In this document: piece after piece, positions 36,849 to 43,801 of the stretch
Layout of the letters: each line of letters opens with the position of its first letter
Numbering within the stretch: the first letter of the stretch is position 1
Assembly: GCA_003385605.1 (NCBI GenBank)
Contig: QQUU01000089.1
Location: forward strand, 1-64,000
DNA from: Bacteroidota bacterium
Lineage (GTDB): Bacteria > Bacteroidota > Bacteroidia > Flavobacteriales > Schleiferiaceae
Direction of reading: 5' to 3'
DNA length: 64,000 nt
The notes under the pieces: model-generated
Databases searched by the model: none
Told to the model about the DNA's origin: nothing
Seen by the model: the letters and a program-made list of their open reading frames with translations, nothing else
Made by a program: the position numbers and the translations under genes

Positions 36849-36862
36849 CCCACGATTTCCCA
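36849..36862 (-). promoter_or_regulatory. Putative MraZ box (two TGGG repeats, 10-base spacing)
   Basis: On the minus strand TGGGAAATCGTGGG contains two TGGG cores exactly ten bases apart, the known MraZ spacing. A third TGGG at 36890-36893 is 31 bases away, one base off the helical phase. The pair lies just upstream of the -7 element, where binding would block RNA polymerase. Confidence 0.6.
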
Positions 36863-36875
36863 CAAACGTACACAT

Positions 36876-36884
36876 TGTGGATAA
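36876..36884 (-). promoter_or_regulatory. Perfect DnaA-box sequence
   Basis: The minus strand reads TTATCCACA, the strong DnaA box of E. coli. It lies in the mraZ-engB intergenic region between TGGG repeats. One copy in 64 kb would be expected by chance about half the time, but a hit inside this short regulatory gap is far less likely. Confidence 0.4.
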
Positions 36885-36934
36885 CTTTTCCCACTTGTTT
36901 TTCTAAAATGTCCGTTAGCCCTTATTTAGAGCGG

Positions 36935-36948
36935 TGGGAAGAAGTGGG
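36935..36948 (+). promoter_or_regulatory. Second MraZ-box-like repeat, engB side
   Basis: TGGGAAGAAGTGGG on the plus strand repeats the TGGG core at ten-base spacing, followed after six more bases by a degenerate TGAA at 36955. It faces the opposite way from the mraZ-proximal pair and lies about 70 bases upstream of the engB -7 element. Confidence 0.45.
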
Positions 36949-37016
36949 AAAGAGTGAAAACTGGATGTGAATAACATCGTTCATAACCTCGACTGCAATG
37001 GACCCGAAAAATGCCC

Positions 37017-37024
37017 TAACTTTG
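37017..37024 (+). promoter_or_regulatory. Putative -7 element of the engB promoter
   Basis: TAACTTTG matches TAnnTTTG perfectly and sits 17 bases before the ATG at 37042, supporting that start. No clear TTG is found at the right distance upstream. Confidence 0.5.
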
Positions 37025-37041
37025 CGCCAATACTGAGAACC

Positions 37042-37659
37042 ATGAAGATTACTAGTGCCGATTTCGTAAAGTCTTCCTCGATCATCGAGGAGTGTCCAAA
37101 GCCGACGAAAAATGAATTTGCGTTTATCGGAAGATCGAACGTGGGGAAGAGCTCTTTGATCAATATGTTGGTGCAGCGCAAAGACCTTGCGAAGACCTCA
37201 GGTCGACCGGGGAAAACCCAACTCATCAACCACTTTGAGATCAATGAAGATTGGTATTTGGTCGATCTCCCTGGGTACGGTTATGCAAAGACGTCAAAGA
37301 AGAACCGTGCGGTTTTTCAGCGCATGATTACTTCCTACATTAAAGAGCGTCCGAACTTAATCAACACCTTTGTTTTAGTGGATTGTCGCCACGATCCGCA
37401 AAAGATCGATCTTGAATTCATGGAGTGGTGTGGTATGGAAGGCATTCCCTTCTCTATTGTCTTTACCAAGATTGACAAACTGGGTTCCTCTTCGCTCATG
37501 AAACAGATTGCGCGCTACAAGAAGAAACTGCTCATGCAGTGGGAGGAATTGCCACCGGTATTCATGACCTCGGCAGAAGGTCGCACCGGCCGCGAAGAAT
37601 TATTGCGATATATCGATACCGTACATCAGAGCATTACCCCTGATATGTACGGACAATAA
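37042..37659 (+). CDS. engB: Ribosome-biogenesis GTPase EngB (YsxC/YihA)
   Basis: About 205 residues from ATG 37042. An upstream in-frame ATG at 36967 would add 25 residues unlike the family and include the -7 promoter element, so it is rejected. GTPase motifs are clear: G1 GRSNVGKSSLIN, G2/G3 region SGRPGKTQLINHF and LVDLPGYGYAK (DxxG), G4 TKID and G5 TSA. EngB is a cytoplasmic GTPase needed for late large-subunit assembly. It converges with gldC, leaving only 14 bases between stops and no visible terminator. Confidence 0.95.
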   Translation: MKITSADFVKSSSIIEECPKPTKNEFAFIGRSNVGKSSLINMLVQRKDLAKTSGRPGKTQLINHFEINEDWYLVDLPGYGYAKTSKKNRAVFQRMITSYIKERPNLINTFVLVDCRHDPQKIDLEFMEWCGMEGIPFSIVFTKIDKLGSSSLMKQIARYKKKLLMQWEELPPVFMTSAEGRTGREELLRYIDTVHQSITPDMYGQ

Positions 37660-37673
37660 TTAGGGCTTAATTT

Positions 37674-38024
37674 CTATCCCTCTTTTCCGGGCTCAATAAT
37701 GCCTGATTTCTCACCGAAGTAGCGAGCGAAATCGCGCATGTCGGCAGCCAATGCGGTGTCGTCGGTGGCACGCTCGTAACCGTCAGCCATAGAGATAAAC
37801 GTTTGGTGGAACATGCGCTTCATATCATCCATGAGCATGTCTTTGGTCCACAGATCTATGCGTAGACATTCTGAAGTCTTTTCGTCCCAAACACCCATCA
37901 TGAGTGCCTTGGCTTCTTCATTGGTCACCCCGCCGTCGGATGCGTCCCAAACTATAGTTTCAGGGATGCGGTTTTCATCCAATCCAACGGTGATCTTGAT
38001 TTCGCTTTCTTTCTGTACTGCCAT
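37674..38024 (-). CDS. gldC: Gliding motility protein GldC
   Basis: 116 residues. The sequence EIKITVGLDENRIPETIVWDA followed by GGVTNEEAKALMMGVWDEK (quoted in parts here: GLDENRIPETIVWDA and GVWDEKTSECLRIDLWTKDM) matches GldC closely, including the MFHQTFISMADGYERAT block. It has no signal peptide and should be cytoplasmic. GldC is associated with gliding motility in Flavobacterium johnsoniae; its exact role is unclear, and it also occurs in non-gliding relatives. The start shares a base with the gldB stop (TAATG), so the two are translationally coupled. Confidence 0.93.
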   Translation of the reverse strand: MAVQKESEIKITVGLDENRIPETIVWDASDGGVTNEEAKALMMGVWDEKTSECLRIDLWTKDMLMDDMKRMFHQTFISMADGYERATDDTALAADMRDFARYFGEKSGIIEPGKEG

Positions 38025-39022
38025 TACGGTTTGTATTGTGCGTCACGCAAAATTCGTTGCGCATCGCGGATCTTTAAAAGTTCTTCGAGGGTCAATTCCG
38101 ATTTCTTCGCAAAGCTGCGCATCATTCGGTACCCTATAAATTGAGCCACCCTGCCTGGAATTTCTGCATCCATAGCAGTGCCCATTTTGGAAAAAGGAGC
38201 CGGTTCCACTAATCTTTGGCGCACCATCATATCGGTAGAAAACAGGAGCTTTTCACGTACCAATACTTCCCAAATTTGTCGTTCGTTTTCGACCAAGAAA
38301 TTGTATTCCTCTAAGCTGTATCCCAACACCTCATGTGCAGGTATATCACCCATCACAGCTTCAACCGCCAGGTGACGTTTGCCGTGATACACCATCTGAC
38401 CCAGCAAAGAAGGGTCATTAAAATTTTGCAATATGCGTCCTTCTACCAAAGCATTAGCATAGCTCACGCCCAATTGGCGCTGCTCCATCAATACTCTTTG
38501 GTATCCCGGTATAGCATTATACCCTGGATATCCAGCGCCCAAGAAATTGTCCAATCCCACAAACGCAATAACAGAATCCTGACCACCCAAAAAATACAGA
38601 CAAGGGTTCTCTAGATCAATCCCGCTGATGTAATAGAACAACTCATCCGGCAGCGCAACACCCAACAGCTCATTAGCATTGGCGCTAATCTTTGCCAGCG
38701 TTTCTGTAACCTTATTCTGATCAAATAAATTTTGAACGTTGGTGTAATGGTCGATGAGCACTTGATTCTTTCGCTCGTTCGCCCAAAAGAATCGCTCCGG
38801 CTGATTCATCACAAAAGGCCAATACACCTTCTGCATCTCCGCCCAAGGCAAGCTGTCCCGCCCAAAGAGTACCTCACCAAAATCATGCACCTGCCAATCT
38901 ACTTGACCGTCATTGCGCACTTCAAACAGTGAACCTTCTTTTTCTCCTCCACGTTGAATAAAGTAGAAGGCAGCAATCAAAACTGCTGCGGCGAAGAGGT
39001 ATATTTGGTGAACTCCTTTCAT
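38024..39022 (-). CDS. gldB: Gliding motility protein GldB (without lipobox cysteine)
   Basis: 332 residues. Gene order (gldB-gldC next to engB and nadE) and motifs such as ALPDELFYYISGID, VGLDNFLGAGYPGYNAIP, VEGRILQNFNDPSLLGQMVYHGKRHL and GYRMMRSF identify GldB (long strings quoted only in part: FLGAGYPGYNAIP, LLGQMVYHGKRHL). GldB in F. johnsoniae is a lipoprotein of the gliding and T9SS apparatus. Here the N-terminus (GVHQIYLFAAAVLIAAFYFI) is a hydrophobic anchor with no cysteine near its end, so lipidation is not predicted and the protein should be held by this helix. The C-terminal domain resembles a metalloprotease-like DUF2268 fold; activity is unproven. Confidence 0.88.
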   Translation of the reverse strand: MKGVHQIYLFAAAVLIAAFYFIQRGGEKEGSLFEVRNDGQVDWQVHDFGEVLFGRDSLPWAEMQKVYWPFVMNQPERFFWANERKNQVLIDHYTNVQNLFDQNKVTETLAKISANANELLGVALPDELFYYISGIDLENPCLYFLGGQDSVIAFVGLDNFLGAGYPGYNAIPGYQRVLMEQRQLGVSYANALVEGRILQNFNDPSLLGQMVYHGKRHLAVEAVMGDIPAHEVLGYSLEEYNFLVENERQIWEVLVREKLLFSTDMMVRQRLVEPAPFSKMGTAMDAEIPGRVAQFIGYRMMRSFAKKSELTLEELLKIRDAQRILRDAQYKP

Positions 39023-39046
39023 CGGGTCAAAATTAAGTGCTAGGCA

Positions 39047-39829
39047 ATGAAATTACAGGAAACAGCAGATCATATTACGAATTGGTTGAAAAGCTATGCA
39101 GAGAACGCTGGCGTAAAGGGTTTTGTTGTAGGTGTTAGTGGCGGGATCGATTCTGCGCTAACCTCCACACTCTGTGCCCGCACCGGCCTCGAAGTACTCA
39201 CCCTTGAAATGCCAATCCACCAGCATCCCGACCAAGCTTCGCGCGGTCAGGAGCACCAGGCATGGCTCGCATCTAACTTCCCGAACACCCGTCACACCCA
39301 GGTAGACTTAACTCCTGTATACGACCACTTTGTCGCTGCAATGACTCCAGACGGCGCGGACCACGAGCTCTCTCTAGCCAACTCCCGTGCGCGCCTACGA
39401 ATGTCTACTCTATATTACCACGGCCAAGCCAACGGTTTATTGGTAGCCGGTACGGGCAATAAAGTAGAAGATTTTGGTGTGGGCTTTTACACCAAATACG
39501 GCGACGGTGGGGTAGATCTGAGCCCTATCGCGGATCTATTGAAAACAGAAGTATTTGCTTTGGCGCGTCATCTCGGTGTGGTCGATAGCATCTTGGATGC
39601 CAAGCCCACGGATGGTCTGTGGGGCGATGATCGTACAGATGAAGATCAGTTGGGAGCCAGTTATCCAGAATTGGAATGGGCCATGGCACAACAAGAAGCT
39701 GGCAAATCCGCTTCAGATTTCTCTGGCCGCGAAGCAGAAGTCATGGCCATCTATCTAAAATTCAACACTGCGAATAAGCACAAAATGCTGCCTATTCCGG
39801 TGTGTGAGATTCCAGCGGAATTCAGATAG
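39047..39829 (+). CDS. nadE: NH3-dependent NAD+ synthetase
   Basis: 260 residues, the short ammonia-dependent form without a glutaminase domain. The PP-loop ATP site is VVGVSGGIDSALTSTL. Further signatures are ANSRARLRMSTLYYHGQ, VAGTGNKVEDFGVGFYTKYGD and DLSPIADLLKTEVFALARHL (quoted in part: GTGNKVEDFGVGF). It amidates nicotinic acid adenine dinucleotide, the last step of NAD synthesis. It is divergent from gldB by 24 bases and converges with the GH92 gene, which stops in the next codon. Its place beside gldB-gldC is, in my recollection, conserved in Flavobacteriia. Confidence 0.95.
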   Translation: MKLQETADHITNWLKSYAENAGVKGFVVGVSGGIDSALTSTLCARTGLEVLTLEMPIHQHPDQASRGQEHQAWLASNFPNTRHTQVDLTPVYDHFVAAMTPDGADHELSLANSRARLRMSTLYYHGQANGLLVAGTGNKVEDFGVGFYTKYGDGGVDLSPIADLLKTEVFALARHLGVVDSILDAKPTDGLWGDDRTDEDQLGASYPELEWAMAQQEAGKSASDFSGREAEVMAIYLKFNTANKHKMLPIPVCEIPAEFR

Positions 39830-42763
39830 TTAGTCTAGCCACACTTCGTCAACGAAGAAGTAACTCGGGTACCCTGCACCGGGGTGCCAGTCTTGGAGTT
39901 TTCCAGCATTGGTGAATTTCACGCGTACTTTCTCCACTGGGCGCTGAGAATCATGGGCAAAAATGACCTCCTTTCTTGTGGCCTCTTCCTCTCCCAATGG
40001 ATTCTCCATAGGCAGCATGTCAATGGTCTGCCACGCTGAACTTCCCTCGTACCAAATACTTATTTCAAGTGCCTTAGGCAAAGCAATCCAAGCGCGAATA
40101 TCTTTTAAGACGCCAACACTTATGCTTCTCATAGCTTTCGGCCTTTCTAAACTGATTTCGAGCACCGCATCTTCTCCTTGGATGCCAATCCAGTGGCCTT
40201 TGCGCCAATCTGTATCTCCCTGAATACCGTCGACCGCGGCACCAGCACCACCTGCGGTATATTGTGAGGTAGGGGTTCCTTGTATCCAGCGAGCACTATA
40301 GTTATCATCTCTCTTAGTGAACACCGCCTTCGCGATGTGATTGCCGTATCCGTAATGCGGGGTAATGGCGGTAACAAAACCATTATCGTAGGCTGTGCCC
40401 ATGCGTTCTCGACCCTTGCGGTCTTTTTTCCATTTTACGTTTTCGTAGCGGTCGTAGCGCCACAGATCATAGCTGCCCGTGGGTATAATTTCCACCGGAG
40501 TCTTCCCAGAAAAGGTTCTATTTACACGAATGATGGGTGCAGGAGGCGTAGGATTATTGAGGCTCGTTGTATAGCGTTGTGTGGTCTTCCAGAGTCCCTC
40601 GTTTGAACCACGTTCTACCTCCCAAGTACCTCCTTCAAGCAGCTTTTGATGAGTGACGTAGCGCTTTTGTTTATGTACTAAAACTTCTTCACCCAGATGG
40701 TAACTGGATAGGTAAGGCCCTGTTCCTTTAGCCGCTATATCCAATGATTTTCCACTGGCCAATTCAAGGTGAATGGCGTCCCATTTGGGTGTACTCAGCT
40801 GGTAATGTGGTTGACCGGGTACCAATGGGTAGAGTCCCATGGAGGCCATCACGTACCAGGCACTCATCTGTCCACAATCTTCATTACCACTCAACCCGTC
40901 TGGAGCATTTTGATATTGTGAATTCAAAATTTCATTGACCCAATAGCTCGTTTTACCTGGGTTGTTGGTGGCATTGTAGAGGTAGGCAATGTGGTGTGAA
41001 GGTTCATTGCCGTGTGCGTATTGACCGATGAGTCCTGTGATATCTGCTTGCTCTCTGCCCGTAGTTTCGCTTGGTGCGGTAAAGAGCTCGTCAAGCAAAT
41101 CCTCAAGTACATCATGCCTGCTTTTAACAACCATTGCTTGCTTTTTGCGCGGCAGAGAATTCCAATTTTCGCGAGCTGCTCTAAAATTGGTCAATACTTC
41201 CATCCAACCCTCGATATCATGTACTGGGGAAAAGCTGTATTGATAGGCGTTGGCTTCAGTGAAGTGATTATTCACCTCTTGTGGGGCATAGGGCGATAAG
41301 AAATCTCCATTGGTCCGCGGACGTACAAAGCCGCTTTCCGGATCAATGAGCGAGCGGTACGCAGAAGCCCGTTGCTTGTAACTATTCATCATACCGAGGT
41401 TTCCCAGTCGCTCGGCCGTCCATGCGATACATGCATCGTCATAGGCATATTCGAGCGTCTTACTGACCGATTCACTTTCGTCTTCAATACTTAAGAACCC
41501 CGATTCCTGATAGGCGCCCAATCCGAACACGTCCATCTCAGCCGTGGCACGCATTGCTTCTAAGGTTAATGCAGTATCGGTATGGTAGCCTTTGGCAATG
41601 GCATCGGCGAGCACACTCACACTGTGGTAACCAATCATACAATCGGTTTCATTACCGGCCAATTCCCATATAGGTAAACGCCCCCGCTGCTTGTGCATGT
41701 CGAGCATGCCGTAGATAAACTCCTGCGTGCGCTCGGGCTGGGTAATGGTGTACAACGGGTGGGCCGTTCTATAGGTGTCCCAGAGTGAATACACCGTATA
41801 ATGTGCATGCTCGGTATCGGTGTAGATTTTGCCGTCTGCACCGCGATAACTGCCGTCTACATCACTCCATAAATTGGGTACAGAATAGGCATGGTATAGC
41901 GCTGTGGCAAAAATCGCCCGGTCATCTGCGGAGGCACTTTTTACCTTGCTTTTGGCCAATTCCTTCGCCCATTTCTCTTGTGTTTCAGCGAATACCTCTT
42001 CAAAGTTTTTATTAGTCAATTCTGAAACATAATTTGTCCACGCACCCTTCTCTGAAGTACCGCTTATCCCTATGCGAATAGTGGTTTCTTTTACACCCTC
42101 TGGCATTGGAATCCAGTACACTCCATCGCTGATCTCAATAGCTGTATCAGGTCTTGCAGTGATGTCCATTCCAAAATAAAAATGCTGCTCTCTCGCCCAA
42201 CCTTCTGAAATTCTACTTCCTTGCCATTCACCAATTCCAGTGGCTTCAAACGACTTTTTAAGTACTCGGTCTCTAAAGTTCAAATCAACCATAATACCAG
42301 GTTCGCTACCCTCGCCAAACCGGATTCTCAAGATTCCCGTTCGATCCCCCGCCGTCGCTTCAATGCGCGTGCCGTCGTCAAGAATGCAAGCATAGTAGCC
42401 GGCCTGAGCATGTTCGTCTTCTTTGAAGAATTTGATATGATCCCCTTCCTTAGTCGGTGAAGAATAGGGGAGTAACAACAAATCACCATAATCGCTCACT
42501 CCCGTTCCGCTGAGGTGGGTACAGGTAAACCCATACATAGCACTGTCGGTATAGTGGTAGCCACCACAGCCGTCCCATCCGTCGTAGCGTGTATTAGGGC
42601 CCAATTGTATCATCCCAAACGGCGCCTGTGCACTAGGGTGCGTATGGCCGTGGCCACCGGTTCCTATAAATGGATTAATGTCTTTGATAGAGGTCCATTG
42701 TGCTTCTTGGGCCGTGGTGGTAAGACCGAAAAGCAAAGCTGTGATAAGCAGAGTGTTTCGCAT
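39830..42763 (-). CDS. GH92 family alpha-mannosidase
   Basis: 977 residues with a signal peptide (LLITALLFGLTTTAQ). The GH92 N-terminal domain starts with INPFIGTGGHGHTHP and APFGMIQLGPNTRYDGWDG (family hallmarks). The catalytic domain carries GNEPSHHIAYLYN and SGNEDCGQMSAWYVMASMGL, where Glu and Asp provide catalysis with calcium. After about residue 750 come extra beta-sandwich regions (PAPIIRVNRTFSGKTPVEI and a discoidin-like end, VEKVRVKFTNAGKLQDW). It trims mannose from high-mannose N-glycans, probably in the periplasm. It is divergent by 48 bases from the glycosylasparaginase-GH20-cutC run, completing an N-glycan locus. Confidence 0.95.
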   Translation of the reverse strand: MRNTLLITALLFGLTTTAQEAQWTSIKDINPFIGTGGHGHTHPSAQAPFGMIQLGPNTRYDGWDGCGGYHYTDSAMYGFTCTHLSGTGVSDYGDLLLLPYSSPTKEGDHIKFFKEDEHAQAGYYACILDDGTRIEATAGDRTGILRIRFGEGSEPGIMVDLNFRDRVLKKSFEATGIGEWQGSRISEGWAREQHFYFGMDITARPDTAIEISDGVYWIPMPEGVKETTIRIGISGTSEKGAWTNYVSELTNKNFEEVFAETQEKWAKELAKSKVKSASADDRAIFATALYHAYSVPNLWSDVDGSYRGADGKIYTDTEHAHYTVYSLWDTYRTAHPLYTITQPERTQEFIYGMLDMHKQRGRLPIWELAGNETDCMIGYHSVSVLADAIAKGYHTDTALTLEAMRATAEMDVFGLGAYQESGFLSIEDESESVSKTLEYAYDDACIAWTAERLGNLGMMNSYKQRASAYRSLIDPESGFVRPRTNGDFLSPYAPQEVNNHFTEANAYQYSFSPVHDIEGWMEVLTNFRAARENWNSLPRKKQAMVVKSRHDVLEDLLDELFTAPSETTGREQADITGLIGQYAHGNEPSHHIAYLYNATNNPGKTSYWVNEILNSQYQNAPDGLSGNEDCGQMSAWYVMASMGLYPLVPGQPHYQLSTPKWDAIHLELASGKSLDIAAKGTGPYLSSYHLGEEVLVHKQKRYVTHQKLLEGGTWEVERGSNEGLWKTTQRYTTSLNNPTPPAPIIRVNRTFSGKTPVEIIPTGSYDLWRYDRYENVKWKKDRKGRERMGTAYDNGFVTAITPHYGYGNHIAKAVFTKRDDNYSARWIQGTPTSQYTAGGAGAAVDGIQGDTDWRKGHWIGIQGEDAVLEISLERPKAMRSISVGVLKDIRAWIALPKALEISIWYEGSSAWQTIDMLPMENPLGEEEATRKEVIFAHDSQRPVEKVRVKFTNAGKLQDWHPGAGYPSYFFVDEVWLD

Positions 42764-42811
42764 GTCCCCAAATTAGGAAATAAGCAGTAAGTTTAAGCAA
42801 ACACAGAACCC

Positions 42812-43801
42812 ATGTCACGCAGAAAATTTCTGAAAAACCTCGGTGCTCTCGGTGCCGGAACCGTACTCTCACCACTCGCTGCTCAGCCACATTCTTCTTC
42901 CTCACTTCCATCAAAAAAGAACAGCCCCGTTGTCATTAGTACTTGGATACACGGTATGGAAGCTAATGCTGGGGCGTGGGAGATATTGGGTGAAGGAGGA
43001 GATGCTTTAGATGCTGTTCAAAAAGGTGTAGCGGTTACGGAAAGTGATATGACCAACAGGAGTGTAGGGCTCGGTGGAAGGCCAGACCGCGACGGACATG
43101 TGACTCTAGATGCTTGTATCATGGACCACGATAGCCGCTGTGGATCCGTGGCTTTCTTGGAGGATATCCAGCACCCTATTGATGTCGCTCGTGCCGTTAT
43201 GGACAAGACACCTCACGTTATGTTGGTGGGCGAGGGTGCCCAAAAATGGGCGTTAGAAAACGGGTTCTCAAAAGTGGATTACCCCGTGCCGCTGCCGCAG
43301 GTTCAGAAGGACTATGAAGAGTGGCTTGTAAAGTCAGAATATAAAACAGGCGTCAATGTCGAGAATCACGATACCATTGGCATGCTGGCCTTGGACGCCA
43401 GCGGCAGAATGGCAGGTGCGTGCACCACTTCGGGCATGGCTTACAAGATTAGAGGTCGTGTTGGCGATAGTCCCATTATTGGTGCAGGTTTGTTCATCGA
43501 CGGAGATGTCGGTGGTGCGACAGCCACAGGTGTGGGCGAGGCGATGATTAGAACTGCTGGTGCTTCTGCTGTGGTGGAAGCGATGCGACGTGGAGCTTCA
43601 CCGGAGGAAGCCTGTTACGATATCGTACAACGAATATTGAAAAAACATCCGGGCGTGGAAGGCATGCAGGTTGGCTTTTTAGCAATGAATGTGCAAGGTG
43701 AATACGGCGGATACAGTGTCTACAACGGATTCAATTATGCGCTGCGCACGCAAGATCGCAATGAAATGGTGGATGCCAAATACATGAGAACATGGGAGTA
43801 A
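42812..43801 (+). CDS. N4-(beta-N-acetylglucosaminyl)-L-asparaginase
   Basis: 329 residues. The N-terminus SRRKFLKNLGALGAGTVLS is a twin-arginine (Tat) signal followed by cleavage near AAQ, so the enzyme is exported folded to the periplasm. The Ntn-hydrolase core has the autocleavage site HDTIGMLALD, where T188 becomes the new N-terminal nucleophile, and GRVGDSPIIGAGLFID for substrate binding. It hydrolyses the GlcNAc-Asn bond left after N-glycan trimming. The Flavobacterium (Elizabethkingia) meningosepticum glycosylasparaginase is the reference for this family. It overlaps the GH20 gene by ten bases and opens the plus-strand operon. Confidence 0.94.
   Translation: MSRRKFLKNLGALGAGTVLSPLAAQPHSSSSLPSKKNSPVVISTWIHGMEANAGAWEILGEGGDALDAVQKGVAVTESDMTNRSVGLGGRPDRDGHVTLDACIMDHDSRCGSVAFLEDIQHPIDVARAVMDKTPHVMLVGEGAQKWALENGFSKVDYPVPLPQVQKDYEEWLVKSEYKTGVNVENHDTIGMLALDASGRMAGACTTSGMAYKIRGRVGDSPIIGAGLFIDGDVGGATATGVGEAMIRTAGASAVVEAMRRGASPEEACYDIVQRILKKHPGVEGMQVGFLAMNVQGEYGGYSVYNGFNYALRTQDRNEMVDAKYMRTWE

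Noticed and set aside
36967-37041. Longer N-terminus for EngB
   Set aside because: The extension covers the -7 promoter element and has no counterpart in the EngB family.
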